Source: Halomarina halobia (GTDB taxonomy: Archaea; Halobacteriota; Halobacteria; Halobacteriales; Haloarculaceae). Taken from it: a stretch of DNA of 64,000 bases. The position numbers and the translations under genes are program-made. Shown piece by piece: positions 27,807 to 36,961 of this stretch (positions within the stretch are counted from its first letter, which is position 1; each line of letters begins with the position of its first letter). The notes beneath the pieces are model-generated. The model was given only the letters and a program-made list of their open reading frames with translations, made no database searches and was not told the origin of the DNA. Location: contig NZ_CP119992.1 in assembly GCF_029338575.1 (NCBI RefSeq), forward strand, positions 2,294,001-2,358,000. Reading direction: 5' to 3'.

Positions 27807-28385
27807 ATGACCGACGTGCAGATTCTCGTCTACGACGGGTTCGACGAACTCGACGCGGTCGGCCCGTACGAGGTGTTCGCCTCGGCGGCCGCCCTCGGTG
27901 CCGAGATCGACGTCTCGCTGGTGACGCTCGACGAGCGCGACCGGGTCGAGGCGAGTCACGGCCTCCGGGTCGAACCGGACGGCGTCCTCGACGATCCGGA
28001 CCTCCTCGTGGTTCCCGGCGGTGGGTGGAACGACCGCAGTCGGCAGGGCGCGTGGCGCGAGGTCGAGCGCGGCGACCTCCCGGAGGCCGTCGCGCGCCTC
28101 CACGCCGACGGGACGACGCTCGCCTCAGTCTGCACCGGCGGAATGATCCTCGCGAGCGCGGGCGTCCTCGACGGCCGCCCCGCCGTCACGCACGCCGGGG
28201 CACTCGACGACCTGCGCAGGACGGACGCAGAGGTGCGCGAGGAGCGCGTGGTCGACGACGGCGACGTCGTCACCGCCGGCGGCGTCACCTCCGGGCTGGA
28301 TCTCGCGCTTCACCTCATCGAGCGCCTCGCCGACGCCGAGATAGCCGATCGGGTGGCGACGGAACTGGAGTACGAGCGGCGGTAG
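27807..28385 (+). CDS. DJ-1/PfpI-family protein
   Basis: A 192-aa flavodoxin-like protein starting with QILVYDGFDELDAVGPYEVF. The nucleophile elbow is ASVCTGGMIL with Cys109, and the conserved Glu of the family lies in the N-terminal FDELD region. This subgroup resembles ThiJ/isonitrile-hydratase-like proteins and AraC-regulator sensor domains, with glyoxalase, protease or amidase activity in different members. No partner gene points to a substrate; the winged-helix regulator 65 bases downstream may be in the same transcript. Confidence 0.85.
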   Translation: MTDVQILVYDGFDELDAVGPYEVFASAAALGAEIDVSLVTLDERDRVEASHGLRVEPDGVLDDPDLLVVPGGGWNDRSRQGAWREVERGDLPEAVARLHADGTTLASVCTGGMILASAGVLDGRPAVTHAGALDDLRRTDAEVREERVVDDGDVVTAGGVTSGLDLALHLIERLADAEIADRVATELEYERR

Positions 28386-28449
28386 GGGAAGCCGTCGGAC
28401 GCGGCGACCGCGCCGCACGGTTTATCCGGCGCGGCGGGATACGGGTGGC

Positions 28450-29421
28450 ATGACCGGGAGCGAGCGCGCGTCGGCCGACGCGCCCGACCCCAGCGAGGCG
28501 TTCCGCCCGCTCGGCAACGAGGTGCGCACGCGCACCCTCGCCGCGCTGCTCGAACCCGAGGAGGGCGAGGGGGCAGGCGTCGCGCCCGCGACGAAGACCT
28601 TCTCGGAGCTGTTCGAGGCGAGCGGCGCGGAGACGACCGCGGGGTTCGCCTACCACCTGCGACAGCTGACCGATCACTACCTTCAGGAGACCGACGACGG
28701 CTACACCTTTACCTACGCCGGACTGCAGGTCGCCCGCGCCATCGTCAGCGGCGCGTACACGGAGAGCGTCGATCGCGAACCCGTCGAGATCCCGGATCCC
28801 TGTCCGCTCTGCGATGAGGCGGGGCTGCACGCCGCCGCGACCGACAACACCGTCTCCGTCTCGTGTCACGGCTGCGGGCGGGACGTGCTCGCGCTCCCGT
28901 TCCCGCCCGGCGGGCACCGGACGAACGACGACGAGTCGCTTCCGGCGGCGTTCGACCGCCTGCACCGCCACCGCGTGGCGCTGCTGGTCGGCGGCACCTG
29001 CCCGGAGTGCGGCGGGCGGGCGACGGCGCGCGCGGAGTACGCCGACCGTGAGGGCGACGCTACGGATGCCGCGGATGCCGCGGACGCCGCGACGTCCCCG
29101 CGCCCGCCGCGCCTGCACCTCGCCTGCACGGCCTGCGGCTACGCGCTCCGCTGTCCGGTCACGCTGGCGGTGTTCGACCACCCGGCGGTCGTGGCCTTCT
29201 ACTACGACCACGGGATCGACCTGCGCGAGCGGCCGATCTGGAACGTGGGGCGGGAGTGGCGGGAGGCGGTGCTCTCCGCCGATCCGTGGTGCGTGCGCGT
29301 CTCGACGGAACTGGAGGGGGAGACGCTAGAACTGCTCGTGGGTCGCGACGGAACCGTGGTCGCGGCGGAGCGTCACTCGGCGTCTGAGTCCGCCCCCGCC
29401 GCGCCGTCGACGGCGCGGTAG
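28450..29421 (+). CDS. Winged-helix regulator with zinc ribbons
   Basis: A 323-aa protein. Residues about 15-100 form an ArsR-like winged helix (RPLGNEVRTRTLAALL, then FAYHLRQLTDHYLQETDDGYTF). It is followed by three Cys pairs or zinc-ribbon halves (CPLC with CHGC, CPECG, CTACG), then an alpha/beta C-terminal region with FYYDHGIDLRERPIW. This layout is typical of a haloarchaeal regulator group (DUF7351-like, from memory). The ligand is unknown. Its last 49 bases overlap the end of the convergent psmA gene, so the two messages are complementary there. Confidence 0.83.
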   Translation: MTGSERASADAPDPSEAFRPLGNEVRTRTLAALLEPEEGEGAGVAPATKTFSELFEASGAETTAGFAYHLRQLTDHYLQETDDGYTFTYAGLQVARAIVSGAYTESVDREPVEIPDPCPLCDEAGLHAAATDNTVSVSCHGCGRDVLALPFPPGGHRTNDDESLPAAFDRLHRHRVALLVGGTCPECGGRATARAEYADREGDATDAADAADAATSPRPPRLHLACTACGYALRCPVTLAVFDHPAVVAFYYDHGIDLRERPIWNVGREWREAVLSADPWCVRVSTELEGETLELLVGRDGTVVAAERHSASESAPAAPSTAR

Positions 29422-30074
29422 CCGTCGTCGTCGATCACCGCGACGGCGATGAACTCCTCCTCCACGTCGTCCTCCTCGCTCAGCACGTCGCGCGCCAGCG
29501 CGACGGCGTCGTCGAGGCCCATCTCGGGATCGTACCGCTCCTTCAGTCGCTCGCGGATGCCGTCGCTGCCGCCGCCGATGGCGGTCGCGCGCCACTCGTA
29601 GGGCGTCCCCGAGGGGTCGGTCTCGAACAGTCGCGCCTCCCCCTCCACGAACCCGCCGACGAGCAGCGCCGCGCCGAAGGGGCGCGCGCCGCCGGACTGG
29701 GTGTACTCCTGGATGTGGCGGCTCACCTCGGTCGTGAGTTCCTCCGTGGCGATGGGCTGGCCGTAGCGCAGTCGCTCGATCTGCGCCGAGCGGCGCGCCA
29801 CGTCCACGAGCTGTCGGGCGTCCGCGACGTGTCCCGCGCTGGCGACGCCGTGGTGCTCGTCGATCGCGTGGAGCTTTTCGACGCTACGGGGTTCGAGCAG
29901 GGGCGAGCGCACCCGCCGCGTCGCCGCGAGGACGACGCCCTCCTCGACCCGGACGCCGACGCTCGCGCTCCCGCGCTTTACGGCCTCGCGGGCGTACTCC
30001 ACCTGGTAGAGCCGCCCGTCGGGCGAGAAGATGTTGCTGCCGCGATCGTACGCCTGTCGGTCGTCGCCTCGCAT
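29373..30074 (-). CDS. psmA: Proteasome alpha subunit
   Basis: A 233-aa protein from ATG 30072-30074. It has the alpha-specific N-terminal helix (YDRGSNIFSPDGRLYQVEYA) that gates the 20S barrel, and the usual EEGVVLAATRR, GHVADARQLVD and RPFGAALLVGG strands. The tail is acidic. It assembles into heptameric outer rings. Its ATG overlaps the psmB TGA by four bases, so the two genes are co-translated. The 3' end overlaps the convergent regulator gene by 49 bases. Confidence 0.96.
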   Translation of the reverse strand: MRGDDRQAYDRGSNIFSPDGRLYQVEYAREAVKRGSASVGVRVEEGVVLAATRRVRSPLLEPRSVEKLHAIDEHHGVASAGHVADARQLVDVARRSAQIERLRYGQPIATEELTTEVSRHIQEYTQSGGARPFGAALLVGGFVEGEARLFETDPSGTPYEWRATAIGGGSDGIRERLKERYDPEMGLDDAVALARDVLSEEDDVEEEFIAVAVIDDDGYRAVDGAAGADSDAE

Positions 30075-30760
30075 CACTGGAGCACCTCCCTGACGTCGTC
30101 GTGGGTGTCGATAGTCACGCCGTCGGCGGTGATACGCGCGACGGTTATGCCGTTTCCGCTTGCCGTGTCCCGCTCCAGGGCGCTCGCGACCGCCCCCGCG
30201 GCGGCCCGGACGCCCTCCTCCAGCGACAGGTCCTCGCGGTACCCGCGCTCCAGCGCGCCGGTCGCGAGCGTCGTGCCGCTCCCGCTCGCGGTGTAGGCGT
30301 CCTCCAGGACGCCGCCCGCGCCGTCGATGCTGAACACGCGGGGCTCCACGGTGCCGTCCGCGTCTGCGTCCGCGTCGTCTCCGGTTCTCCCGTCGTCCCC
30401 GACTCGACCGGCCGACGCGGTCGGCACGTCGACGCCGCCCAGGACCGGGCTGGCGGGGGTTCCGCGCAGGAGCTGTCCGGCGGTCTGTGCGAGCGCGTCC
30501 AGGCCCATCGGTCGGCCGCGGCGGGCCTCGTAGAGGTTCGCCTCCGCTCGGAGCTGGCGGATGAACGCCTGCGCCCCGCCGACCGTCCCGGCCATCGTCA
30601 CGGCGGCCCGCGGGTGCACCTGCTCGATCTTCATCGCCCGCTTGTTCGAGACGAACCGCCCGCCGAGGCTGGCCCGGCGGTCGGCGGCCAGCACGACACC
30701 CTCGGCCGTCCTGAGGCCGACCGTGGTGGTGCCGGTCTTCAGCACCGCGTCGTTTTCCAT
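30074..30760 (-). CDS. psmB: Proteasome beta subunit
   Basis: A 228-aa precursor. A short propeptide (MENDAVLKTG) is cut before Thr11, which becomes the catalytic N-terminal Thr. The active-site Asp (AADRRAS) and Lys (NKRAMKI) are present, as is the GSGTTLATGALE segment. An Asp-rich insertion (GDDGRTGDDADADADG, near residue 125) interrupts the usual fold between strands and would lie on the ring surface. It is the first gene of a psmB-psmA operon, an order that keeps stoichiometry tight. Confidence 0.95.
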   Translation of the reverse strand: MENDAVLKTGTTTVGLRTAEGVVLAADRRASLGGRFVSNKRAMKIEQVHPRAAVTMAGTVGGAQAFIRQLRAEANLYEARRGRPMGLDALAQTAGQLLRGTPASPVLGGVDVPTASAGRVGDDGRTGDDADADADGTVEPRVFSIDGAGGVLEDAYTASGSGTTLATGALERGYREDLSLEEGVRAAAGAVASALERDTASGNGITVARITADGVTIDTHDDVREVLQ

Positions 30761-30942
30761 ACCCGTTCTGGACGCGCCCGCCGGATAAGCCCTCGCTAAA
30801 GAACCCTTTAGCTGGCTCCTCGACGCTCCTCTCCTCTCTCCTCACCCTTCCCTTATCTCGACCTCTCCTCGGCTCTCCTCGTCCTCCCGTCCGTAGTTCG
30901 CGCGGCGCAACCGCTTTCCCGGGCCGCCCCGGTAGGACGGGC

Positions 30943-31782
30943 ATGGAAGCCGAGGCAGACGCAACCGACGCGGACTCCCTCGCCGACCGCGAGTGGCGGC
31001 TGATCCGCGAGGAGTCGCTTCCGGGGCCGATGTGCATGGCGCTCGACGCGGTCGCCGCCGAGACTGCCGCCGCCGGCGGGCCGCGAACCGTCCGGGTCTA
31101 CCAGTGGGATCCGAGCACCCTGTCGCTCGGCTACCACCAGGACCCCGCCGACGTCGACTGGTCGTTCTGCGAGCGCGAGGGGATCACCGTCACCCGGCGT
31201 CCGACGGGCGGCGGCGCGATCTACCACGACCGCGAGGGCGACGTCTCCTACTCGATCGTCGCCCCGGCCGCGGAACTCCCGGGCGACCTGATGGAGACCT
31301 ACGAGCTGCTCTGTCGCCCGCTCCTCGACGCCTGCGCGGCGATGGGCGTTCCCGCCGACTTCGTCGAGGTGGGCCACCCCGAGCTCTACCAGCCCGCGTG
31401 CTACCTCCGGGAACTGCACCCCGCCCACGACGTGGTCTACGCCGGGCGCAAGCTCTCGGGCAACGCGCAGTATCGCCGCCGCGACAGCGTCATCCAGCAC
31501 GGCTCGCTCACCTACTCGGTGCGCGCCGAGCGCACCCTCGGCTGTTTCACCGGCGCGGACGTGACGCCGGAGGAGTACCGCGAGCGCGTCACTGGCATCG
31601 ACGAACACAGCGACATCTCCCGCGAGGAGGCGGTCGCGACGCTGGAGGCGTCGCTCCGGGAGTGGGCCGACGCCGAGGCGGGCACCTGGACCGACGCGGA
31701 GTTGGAGCGCGCAGAGGAGATCGCAGCGGAGAAGTTCGACAGCGACGCGTGGAACCGGGAGCGGGTCGATCCGTTGGGGTGA
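30943..31782 (+). CDS. Lipoate-protein ligase A / BirA-LplA family protein
   Basis: A 279-aa protein with the LplA catalytic fold: VTRRPTGGGAIYHDREGDVSYSI holds the RRxxGGGxxxH motif and GRKLSGNAQYRR holds the acceptor-binding Lys. A C-terminal helical segment (about residues 215-275) is longer than in minimal ligases. It would attach lipoate or octanoate to E2 or GcvH proteins, or act as an octanoyl transferase. No lipoyl acceptor gene is near. Confidence 0.85.
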   Translation: MEAEADATDADSLADREWRLIREESLPGPMCMALDAVAAETAAAGGPRTVRVYQWDPSTLSLGYHQDPADVDWSFCEREGITVTRRPTGGGAIYHDREGDVSYSIVAPAAELPGDLMETYELLCRPLLDACAAMGVPADFVEVGHPELYQPACYLRELHPAHDVVYAGRKLSGNAQYRRRDSVIQHGSLTYSVRAERTLGCFTGADVTPEEYRERVTGIDEHSDISREEAVATLEASLREWADAEAGTWTDAELERAEEIAAEKFDSDAWNRERVDPLG

Positions 31783-31820
31783 CTCGGTACGTCTCGCGTT
31801 TCTGGTCCGGGACGCTGACC

Positions 31821-32339
31821 TCGAAAGCCCTCGTTTCGAAGGGAGGAGACAGAGACTACCCCGAAAGCCCTCGGCGGCTACGCTCCCGGGAGACACGCTG
31901 TGCTCCTCGCTCGGTTCGCCGTTGCACTCGCTCCCTCGTTGCGGTGCTTGCGGCCTCCGGGTTCGCGTACCCCCTTCGCCGTCGGAGCGCAGCTCCGACG
32001 AGCTCCCGCTCGCCTCATCGCCGGCCGATGGCCGGCTTCCAGCGGGACCGGAGGTCCCGCCCGGCTCGCGGGAACGCCCGTTCGGTCCGCCAGGAGACTC
32101 GTCGTACTCGTCTCCTGAGCCCCCGTTCGCTCGCGCCGCTCGCTCACGGAGACACCAGGGACTGCACCGCGCCGTACCGCACCGTACGCCTGCCCTCCCC
32201 CGGGTCGGGCGACGGGCCGCCCTCCCGGCCACGTCGCCGTGCGGCTGGGCGCGCTTCTCTGCGCGCCCGACGGAGTCGGGTAGGGATCCCGGCGCGGCTC
32301 CTGGCGGAATCGCAAAGGGCGAGGGCTTTGCAGGCGTTT
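31821..32339. repeat. 0.5-kb hairpin-rich non-coding element
   Basis: The region is bounded by AAAGCCCTCG boxes (31824-31833 and 31864-31873) and an inverted CGAGGGCTTT (32320-32329). Between them lie several perfect stem-loops: 9 bp at 31980-32000, 7 bp at 32020-32036, 8 bp at 32042-32060, 5 bp at 32072-32083, 8 bp at 32091-32117 and 8 bp at 32247-32268, the last overlapping a 6-bp one at 32266-32280. Most loops are three bases. The long open frames here look like GC artefacts, with no domain or acidic bias. It could be a structured RNA or a non-autonomous mobile element of a haloarchaeal intergenic repeat family. Confidence 0.7.
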
Positions 32340-32424
32340 TCGCTCCTGTCTCTTTGGCCCCTCCAGCAACCGCTAGCCGGTTTCCGAAGTGCCTATGCCC
32401 GACAACGAGTAGTTATGGCTAGAA

Positions 32425-33258
32425 ATGCTACGAGTCGGAGCACACGTCTCGGTCGCGGGCGGCGTCCACAACGCCGTCGAGAACGAGGTGGCGGTCGGCG
32501 GCAACTGCGGGCAGATCTTCACCCACTCGCCGCAGGTGTGGCAGGATCCGAACATCGACGACGAGGAGGCCGCCGAGTTCCGCGAGGGGACCGCGGCCCA
32601 CCTCGACGGACCGTGGGTCATTCACTCCTCGTACCTCGTCAACCTCTGCACCCCGAAGGACGATCTGCGCGCGAAGTCCATCGCCTCGATGCAGCGGGAG
32701 GTCGACGCCGCCGCCAAGCTGGACATCCCCTACGTGAACGTCCACCTCGGCGCGCACACCGGCGCGGGCGTCGAGGCCGGCCTCGCCAACGCCGCGAGCG
32801 CGCTCTCCGAACTCGATATTCCACATGATGTCACCGTCCTCGTCGAGTCCGACGCGGGCAGCGGTACCAAGCTGGGCGGCGAGTTCGAGCACCTCGCGAC
32901 CGTCCTCGACGACTGCGACCGGGACCTCGACGTCTGTCTCGACACGGCCCACGCCTTCGCCGCGGGGTACGACCTCTCGACCGCGAAGGGCGCGAAGGAC
33001 ACGATCACCGAGTTCGACGACGTGGTCGGTCTGGAGCACCTGATGTGCATTCACCTCAACGACTCGAAGCACGCCTGCGGGACGCACAAGGACGAACACG
33101 CCCACGTCGGCGAGGGGGAGATCGGCGTCGAGGGCATGACGACGCTCATCAACGACCCGCGCATCGAGGACGTGCCGCTCGTGCTCGAGACGCCCACCGA
33201 GGACGGCAGGGGCTTCGAGTGGAACATCGAGCGCGTCCGGGAACTGCGGGAGGACTGA
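32425..33258 (+). CDS. nfo: Endonuclease IV (AP endonuclease)
   Basis: A 277-aa TIM-barrel enzyme of normal family length. It opens with [17 protein letters not shown] and has the metal-binding signatures: His in [11 protein letters not shown], Glu in [28 protein letters not shown], and [22 protein letters not shown]. Three zinc ions cut DNA 5' of abasic sites in base excision repair. It follows the hairpin-rich element by 85 bases. Confidence 0.95.
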   Translation: MLRVGAHVSVAGGVHNAVENEVAVGGNCGQIFTHSPQVWQDPNIDDEEAAEFREGTAAHLDGPWVIHSSYLVNLCTPKDDLRAKSIASMQREVDAAAKLDIPYVNVHLGAHTGAGVEAGLANAASALSELDIPHDVTVLVESDAGSGTKLGGEFEHLATVLDDCDRDLDVCLDTAHAFAAGYDLSTAKGAKDTITEFDDVVGLEHLMCIHLNDSKHACGTHKDEHAHVGEGEIGVEGMTTLINDPRIEDVPLVLETPTEDGRGFEWNIERVRELRED

Positions 33259-33339
33259 CGCGGTTTCGACGCCGAGATCGCCGCCGCCGGTTCGGCGCGT
33301 AACCGCACCGTTTTCACGCTACCTCCCCACCGCCCGGTA

Positions 33340-34137
33340 ATGCGCCGGTTCTCCGCCGACTACCTGACTGCGACCCGCGAGGGGATGTGGGAGGTCCGCG
33401 ACGCGCTCGCCCCGCTCTCACTGTCCGACCGGGCGGTGATCCTCGACGTGGGCTGCGGGACCGGCGAGCTCTCGGCCGTGCTGGCGGCGGACGCACCCGA
33501 CGCCGCCCGCGTGGTCGGCCTCGACCGCGACGCCGACCTCCTGGGAGCGGTCCCCGAACCGGTTCACCCCGTCCGCGCCGACGCGCTCTCGCTGCCCGTC
33601 CGCGACGGGGCGGCGGACCTGGTGGTCTGTCAGGCCCTCCTGATCAACCTCCCTGACCCGGTCGCCGCGGTGCGCGAGTTCCGGCGCGCGTCGTCCGACC
33701 TCGTGGCGGCGGTCGAACCCGACAACGGCGCGGTGACGGTCGAGTCGACCGTCCCGGCGGAGGAGCGCCTCGCCGCCCGCGCCCGCGAGCGTTACGTCGC
33801 CGGCGTCCCGACGGACGTGACCCTCGGCGCGGTGCCGGGGCTCTTCCGCGAGGCGGGGCTCGTCGACGTCGAGACGCGCCGCTACGACCACGCGCGGGTC
33901 GTCGAACCGCCGTACGACGAGCGGTCGCTGGAGGGAGCGAGGCGCAAGGCGACGGGGTCGCGACTCGGGAGTCAGCGTGAGACGCTACTCGCCGGCGGTC
34001 TGACCGACGACGAGTACGACGCGCTCCGGGCCGACTGGCGCGCGATGGGGCGGCGCGTCGTCGAGCAGATGGGGAGGGGAGAGTACCGTCGCCGCGAGGT
34101 CGTCCCCTTCCACGTGACGGTCGGACGGGTGCCATGA
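33340..34137 (+). CDS. Class I SAM-dependent methyltransferase
   Basis: A 265-aa protein with a Methyltransf_11-like core. Motif I is LDVGCGTGELSAVLA, followed by GLDRDADLL as motif II and DGAADLVVCQALLINL as motif IV. The C-terminal half (about residues 130-265) is less typical and ends with an Arg-rich helix region. The substrate is unknown. It follows nfo by 81 bases on the same strand and may be co-transcribed. Confidence 0.85.
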   Translation: MRRFSADYLTATREGMWEVRDALAPLSLSDRAVILDVGCGTGELSAVLAADAPDAARVVGLDRDADLLGAVPEPVHPVRADALSLPVRDGAADLVVCQALLINLPDPVAAVREFRRASSDLVAAVEPDNGAVTVESTVPAEERLAARARERYVAGVPTDVTLGAVPGLFREAGLVDVETRRYDHARVVEPPYDERSLEGARRKATGSRLGSQRETLLAGGLTDDEYDALRADWRAMGRRVVEQMGRGEYRRREVVPFHVTVGRVP

Positions 34138-34552
34138 CCGACGCGGTCGGAGTGGGCGCTCCGCGTCGATCCGTCTGGGGGGGAGCGAAGGGAGCGAGCG
34201 GACGCGCCGACCCCCCGAAGGAGCGACGAGACGAGGGGCGGTTTCCGTGGAGGACAGTCCGTTAGAACCGCGAAGCGGTTCCGAGGACGACAGCAAACCC
34301 TCTCGGCGGACAGGCGACGCCGCGACCGATTCCGTGAGGTGTGGCGTCGCACAACCGCGGAGCACCTCACGACGACTCTCACGTCATGGAGGCTCTGGTC
34401 CCACTTTCCGTCATAAATATACGGACCGAACGCCCGATTCGAGCGCCACCGCCGACGCCGGCGTGGCGGCCGCGGACAGCGCGAACGGACGACGAAGCCG
34501 TCCGCGACGAGTGCGCCGAGCGAGCGGACCGAGGGGCGACGTTGGTTCGCCC
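34138..34552. other. Intergenic region with inverted repeats
   Basis: No gene is visible in these 415 bases. A 7-bp hairpin GAACCGC-GAA-GCGGTTC lies at 34265-34281. A 9-bp inverted repeat (CGTGAGGTG at 34333-34341, CACCTCACG at 34373-34381) follows, and a TATA-like ATAAATATACGG occurs near 34416-34427. They could belong to 3' ends of the flanking genes, which point toward each other here. Confidence 0.45.
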
Positions 34553-35203
34553 TCAGACCACGTCGCCGCGGACGGTCATTCCCTCCTGCTCGCGGCGGTA
34601 CGCTTTCACCGCATCGGCGGCCTCGCGCGCCTCGTCCTCGTCCATGCCGAGCATCGCGAGCGCGTCGTCGAGCGTGGGGAAGATCAGGTCCCCCTCACGC
34701 AGCTTCTCGAACGCCGTCTCCGAGCGCGTGCCGTCGATCCACAGGCAGACGCCGCGCGGATCGAGGATCTGTTCGTACGCCTCGCGCGCGACCGCGCCCT
34801 TCAGCCGCTGGGTGACGTTGTTCTCGAACCCCGTGTTACACACTTCGAGGTGGATCGGCTCGTCGGGCGCGAGGAGGTGCGCGGCGAGACACTGCTCGGG
34901 GGCGACGTGCCCGTTGCGGTTGGCGCGGATCGCCCCGGGGTGCTCGTCGGCCCACTCGGCGGCGACGGTCTTGCCGACGCCGCGCACGCCGTGGCTCTCG
35001 ACGAACTCGGCCTCCCGGCCCGCGTCCCCGTGAAAGAGCAGGTCCTTGGTGAGGTAGACGTCGATCCGCTCGACGGGGTCGAGGCCGAGCGCGAGGTCGC
35101 CGTAGACCCACACCTCGCGGACGGGCACGGGCATCGTCTCGCGCTCGACCGTCTCGACGAGGCGCTCGACGCGTTCGGCGGCCTCCCGGCGGGAGAGAGT
35201 CAT
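34553..35203 (-). CDS. Conserved-type haloarchaeal protein of unknown function
   Basis: A 216-aa acidic protein starting at ATG 35201-35203. It has an N-terminal amphipathic helix, then strands such as VREVWVYGDLALGLDPVERIDVYLTK, a central IHLEVCNTGFENNV and CLWIDGTRS, and a C-terminal helix. The second segment resembles a nucleotidyltransferase-like fold (GDLALG and ERIDVYL), but the catalytic Asp pair is not evident. It may be the DUF7095 group (from memory). Two copies of the ATTTCGTAT motif lie in its upstream region. Confidence 0.75.
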   Translation of the reverse strand: MTLSRREAAERVERLVETVERETMPVPVREVWVYGDLALGLDPVERIDVYLTKDLLFHGDAGREAEFVESHGVRGVGKTVAAEWADEHPGAIRANRNGHVAPEQCLAAHLLAPDEPIHLEVCNTGFENNVTQRLKGAVAREAYEQILDPRGVCLWIDGTRSETAFEKLREGDLIFPTLDDALAMLGMDEDEAREAADAVKAYRREQEGMTVRGDVV

Positions 35204-35260
35204 CGCCGTGTGTAACCGTCGCGGACGAAAAACCGTTTCTCCGCCCGTCTATTCCGCTCG

Positions 35261-35297
35261 ATTGTATCGCGATAAATTATATGTCGCGATACGAAAT
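35261..35297. promoter_or_regulatory. Double palindromic site in a divergent promoter
   Basis: ATTGTATCGCGATAAAT (35261-35277) and ATGTCGCGATACGAAAT (35281-35297) are two inverted copies of the ATTTCGTATnGCGAAAT motif three bases apart. The first contains the perfect palindrome TATCGCGATA. They sit between the leftward gene (start 35203) and the rightward membrane-protein gene (start 35356), so one regulator could control both. Confidence 0.55.
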
Positions 35298-35355
35298 CAG
35301 TCTCGGATAACAACTGGCCGCGAACTATTTCAGCGAGCGCGCGCAGTCATCGATC

Positions 35356-35736
35356 ATGACCTCTCTGCCGGTAGAGGTGCCGCTGTCCGTGGTACAGATC
35401 TCGGACGCCACGCCAGCCGGGGCCACGGCGCTGTTCATGCTGCTTAGCTTCGACCTCATCGTCGTCACGCTCCTCACGTTCGTCTTTTCGGCGATCGGCC
35501 GACGGACGGACGTCCTCTCGGGCGTCGGCCCGTCGCTCCCCTCGCCGACGGGCGCGTTCCTGCTCGCCGGGGGACTCGTGGTGGTCGTCGAACTCGCGCA
35601 ACTGCACTTCGTCGCCGCGGCCGTGCTCGCGGGACTCTGTGCGGTGATGGGGGCGCTCGCGGCGGTACTCCTCGCCGCCTTCGACGAGGAGGGGGCGGGC
35701 GAGGACGGCCCCCGCGAGGAGCAGATCTCGGACTGA
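35356..35736 (+). CDS. Small membrane protein, 126 aa
   Basis: Three hydrophobic helices are visible (about residues 20-45, 68-85 and 88-108), followed by an acidic cytoplasmic tail rich in Glu and Asp. No conserved motif or family is recognised. The 5' region carries the double palindrome at 35261-35297. The ATG at 35356 is preceded by no strong ribosome binding site. Confidence 0.65.
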   Translation: MTSLPVEVPLSVVQISDATPAGATALFMLLSFDLIVVTLLTFVFSAIGRRTDVLSGVGPSLPSPTGAFLLAGGLVVVVELAQLHFVAAAVLAGLCAVMGALAAVLLAAFDEEGAGEDGPREEQISD

Positions 35737-35850
35737 CGCCGTTCTCCCCGCATCCTCTCGTCGTCCTCTCCTCGATCGCCCCTCCCCCGGTTTGCTCCCG
35801 CCGCTCTCTATGCGTAACGGTGATTGCGCTCGATCGGATAGCCAGGGGTG

Positions 35851-36816
35851 ATGGACTGCGAGAAGTGCGGCAATCCGGCGGTGATGCACGCCGCGTACTC
35901 GGGGCTGCACCTCTGCGAGAGACACTTCTGCCGGTCGGTCGAGAAGCGCGTCCGCCGCCGGATCCGCGAGGACGCGTTGCTCTCCCCGGACGCGACCCCC
36001 GACGACCCCGAGACGTGGGTCGTCGGCCTCTCGGGGGGGAAGGACAGCGTCGTGCTCACCCACGTCCTCCACGGGACGTTCGCGAAGGACCCCCGCGTGG
36101 AGCTGATCGCGCTCACGATCCACGAGGGGATCGAGGGCTACCGCGACGCGTCGCTCGACGCCTGCCGCGACCTCGCGGCGGACCTCGACCTCCGTCACGA
36201 GGTGGTGACCTACGAGGACGAGTTCGGCCTCCGCATGGACGACGTCGCCGAGTCCGATCCGATGGGGATGGCCCCCTGCGCCTACTGCGGGGTGTTTCGG
36301 CGGGATCTCCTTTCGCGGTACGCCGAGGAGTTCGGCGCCGACAAGCTCCTCACGGGCCACAACCTCGACGACGAGGCCCAGACCGCGCTGATGAACATTC
36401 TGGAGGGGGACGTGAGCCAGGTAGCGAAGCACTTCGACGCCAGCCTCGGTGGGTTCGACGAGCGCGCCGAGGTCGACGAGTTCGTTCCCCGCGCGAAGCC
36501 CCTGCGCGACGTCCCCGAGAAGGAGGTCGCCCTCTACGCCCACCTGCGTGACCTCCCCGCACACATCACCGAGTGCCCACACGCGAGCGAGGCCTACCGC
36601 GGGGAGATCCAGCGCCTCCTGCTCGACCTGGAGGAGAACCACCCCGGAACGCGCCACTCCATTATGGCCGGCTACGAGGAACTCGCGGGCATCGCCGCCG
36701 AGCGCTACCGCCAGGGCGAGGGGCCGGAGATGCGCGAGTGTGAGCGCTGCGGCGGAACGACGACGCGACGGTTGTGCCGAAAGTGCCAACTGATCGAGGC
36801 GGTCGAGGCGGCGTAA
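35851..36816 (+). CDS. ncsA: tRNA 2-thiolation protein NcsA (TIGR00269 family)
   Basis: A 321-aa ATP-pyrophosphatase of the NcsA/Ctu1 family. It has an N-terminal zinc knuckle (CEKCG and CERHFC), the PP-loop SGGKDS (residues 61-66), the catalytic Cys-x2-Cys (APCAYCGVFRR), GHNLDDEAQT, and a C-terminal zinc finger (CERCGGTTTRRLCRKC). It adenylates and thiolates U34 of tRNAs using a ubiquitin-like SAMP as sulfur carrier in haloarchaea. I use the ATG at 35851; a GTG precedes it directly. A GGGGTGA ribosome binding site overlaps that GTG. Confidence 0.92.
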   Translation: MDCEKCGNPAVMHAAYSGLHLCERHFCRSVEKRVRRRIREDALLSPDATPDDPETWVVGLSGGKDSVVLTHVLHGTFAKDPRVELIALTIHEGIEGYRDASLDACRDLAADLDLRHEVVTYEDEFGLRMDDVAESDPMGMAPCAYCGVFRRDLLSRYAEEFGADKLLTGHNLDDEAQTALMNILEGDVSQVAKHFDASLGGFDERAEVDEFVPRAKPLRDVPEKEVALYAHLRDLPAHITECPHASEAYRGEIQRLLLDLEENHPGTRHSIMAGYEELAGIAAERYRQGEGPEMRECERCGGTTTRRLCRKCQLIEAVEAA

Positions 36817-36961
36817 ACGCCCGTTTTCACCGGTTTCGGTTCCGTCGCGACCGTCGCGGTCGCCGTACTCGTCGTACACGTGGTGACCGCCGTAAGCCGC
36901 GAACGCCGGCGGCGCTCGGCGTGAAGAACGGGTGGATAAGGTGGTATCCGCGTCCGCGAGG

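Noticed and set aside
31878..32369. Open frames inside the hairpin-rich element
   Set aside because: They result from high GC and few stops; the sequence is built from inverted repeats, and the peptides are Arg/Ser/Pro-rich.
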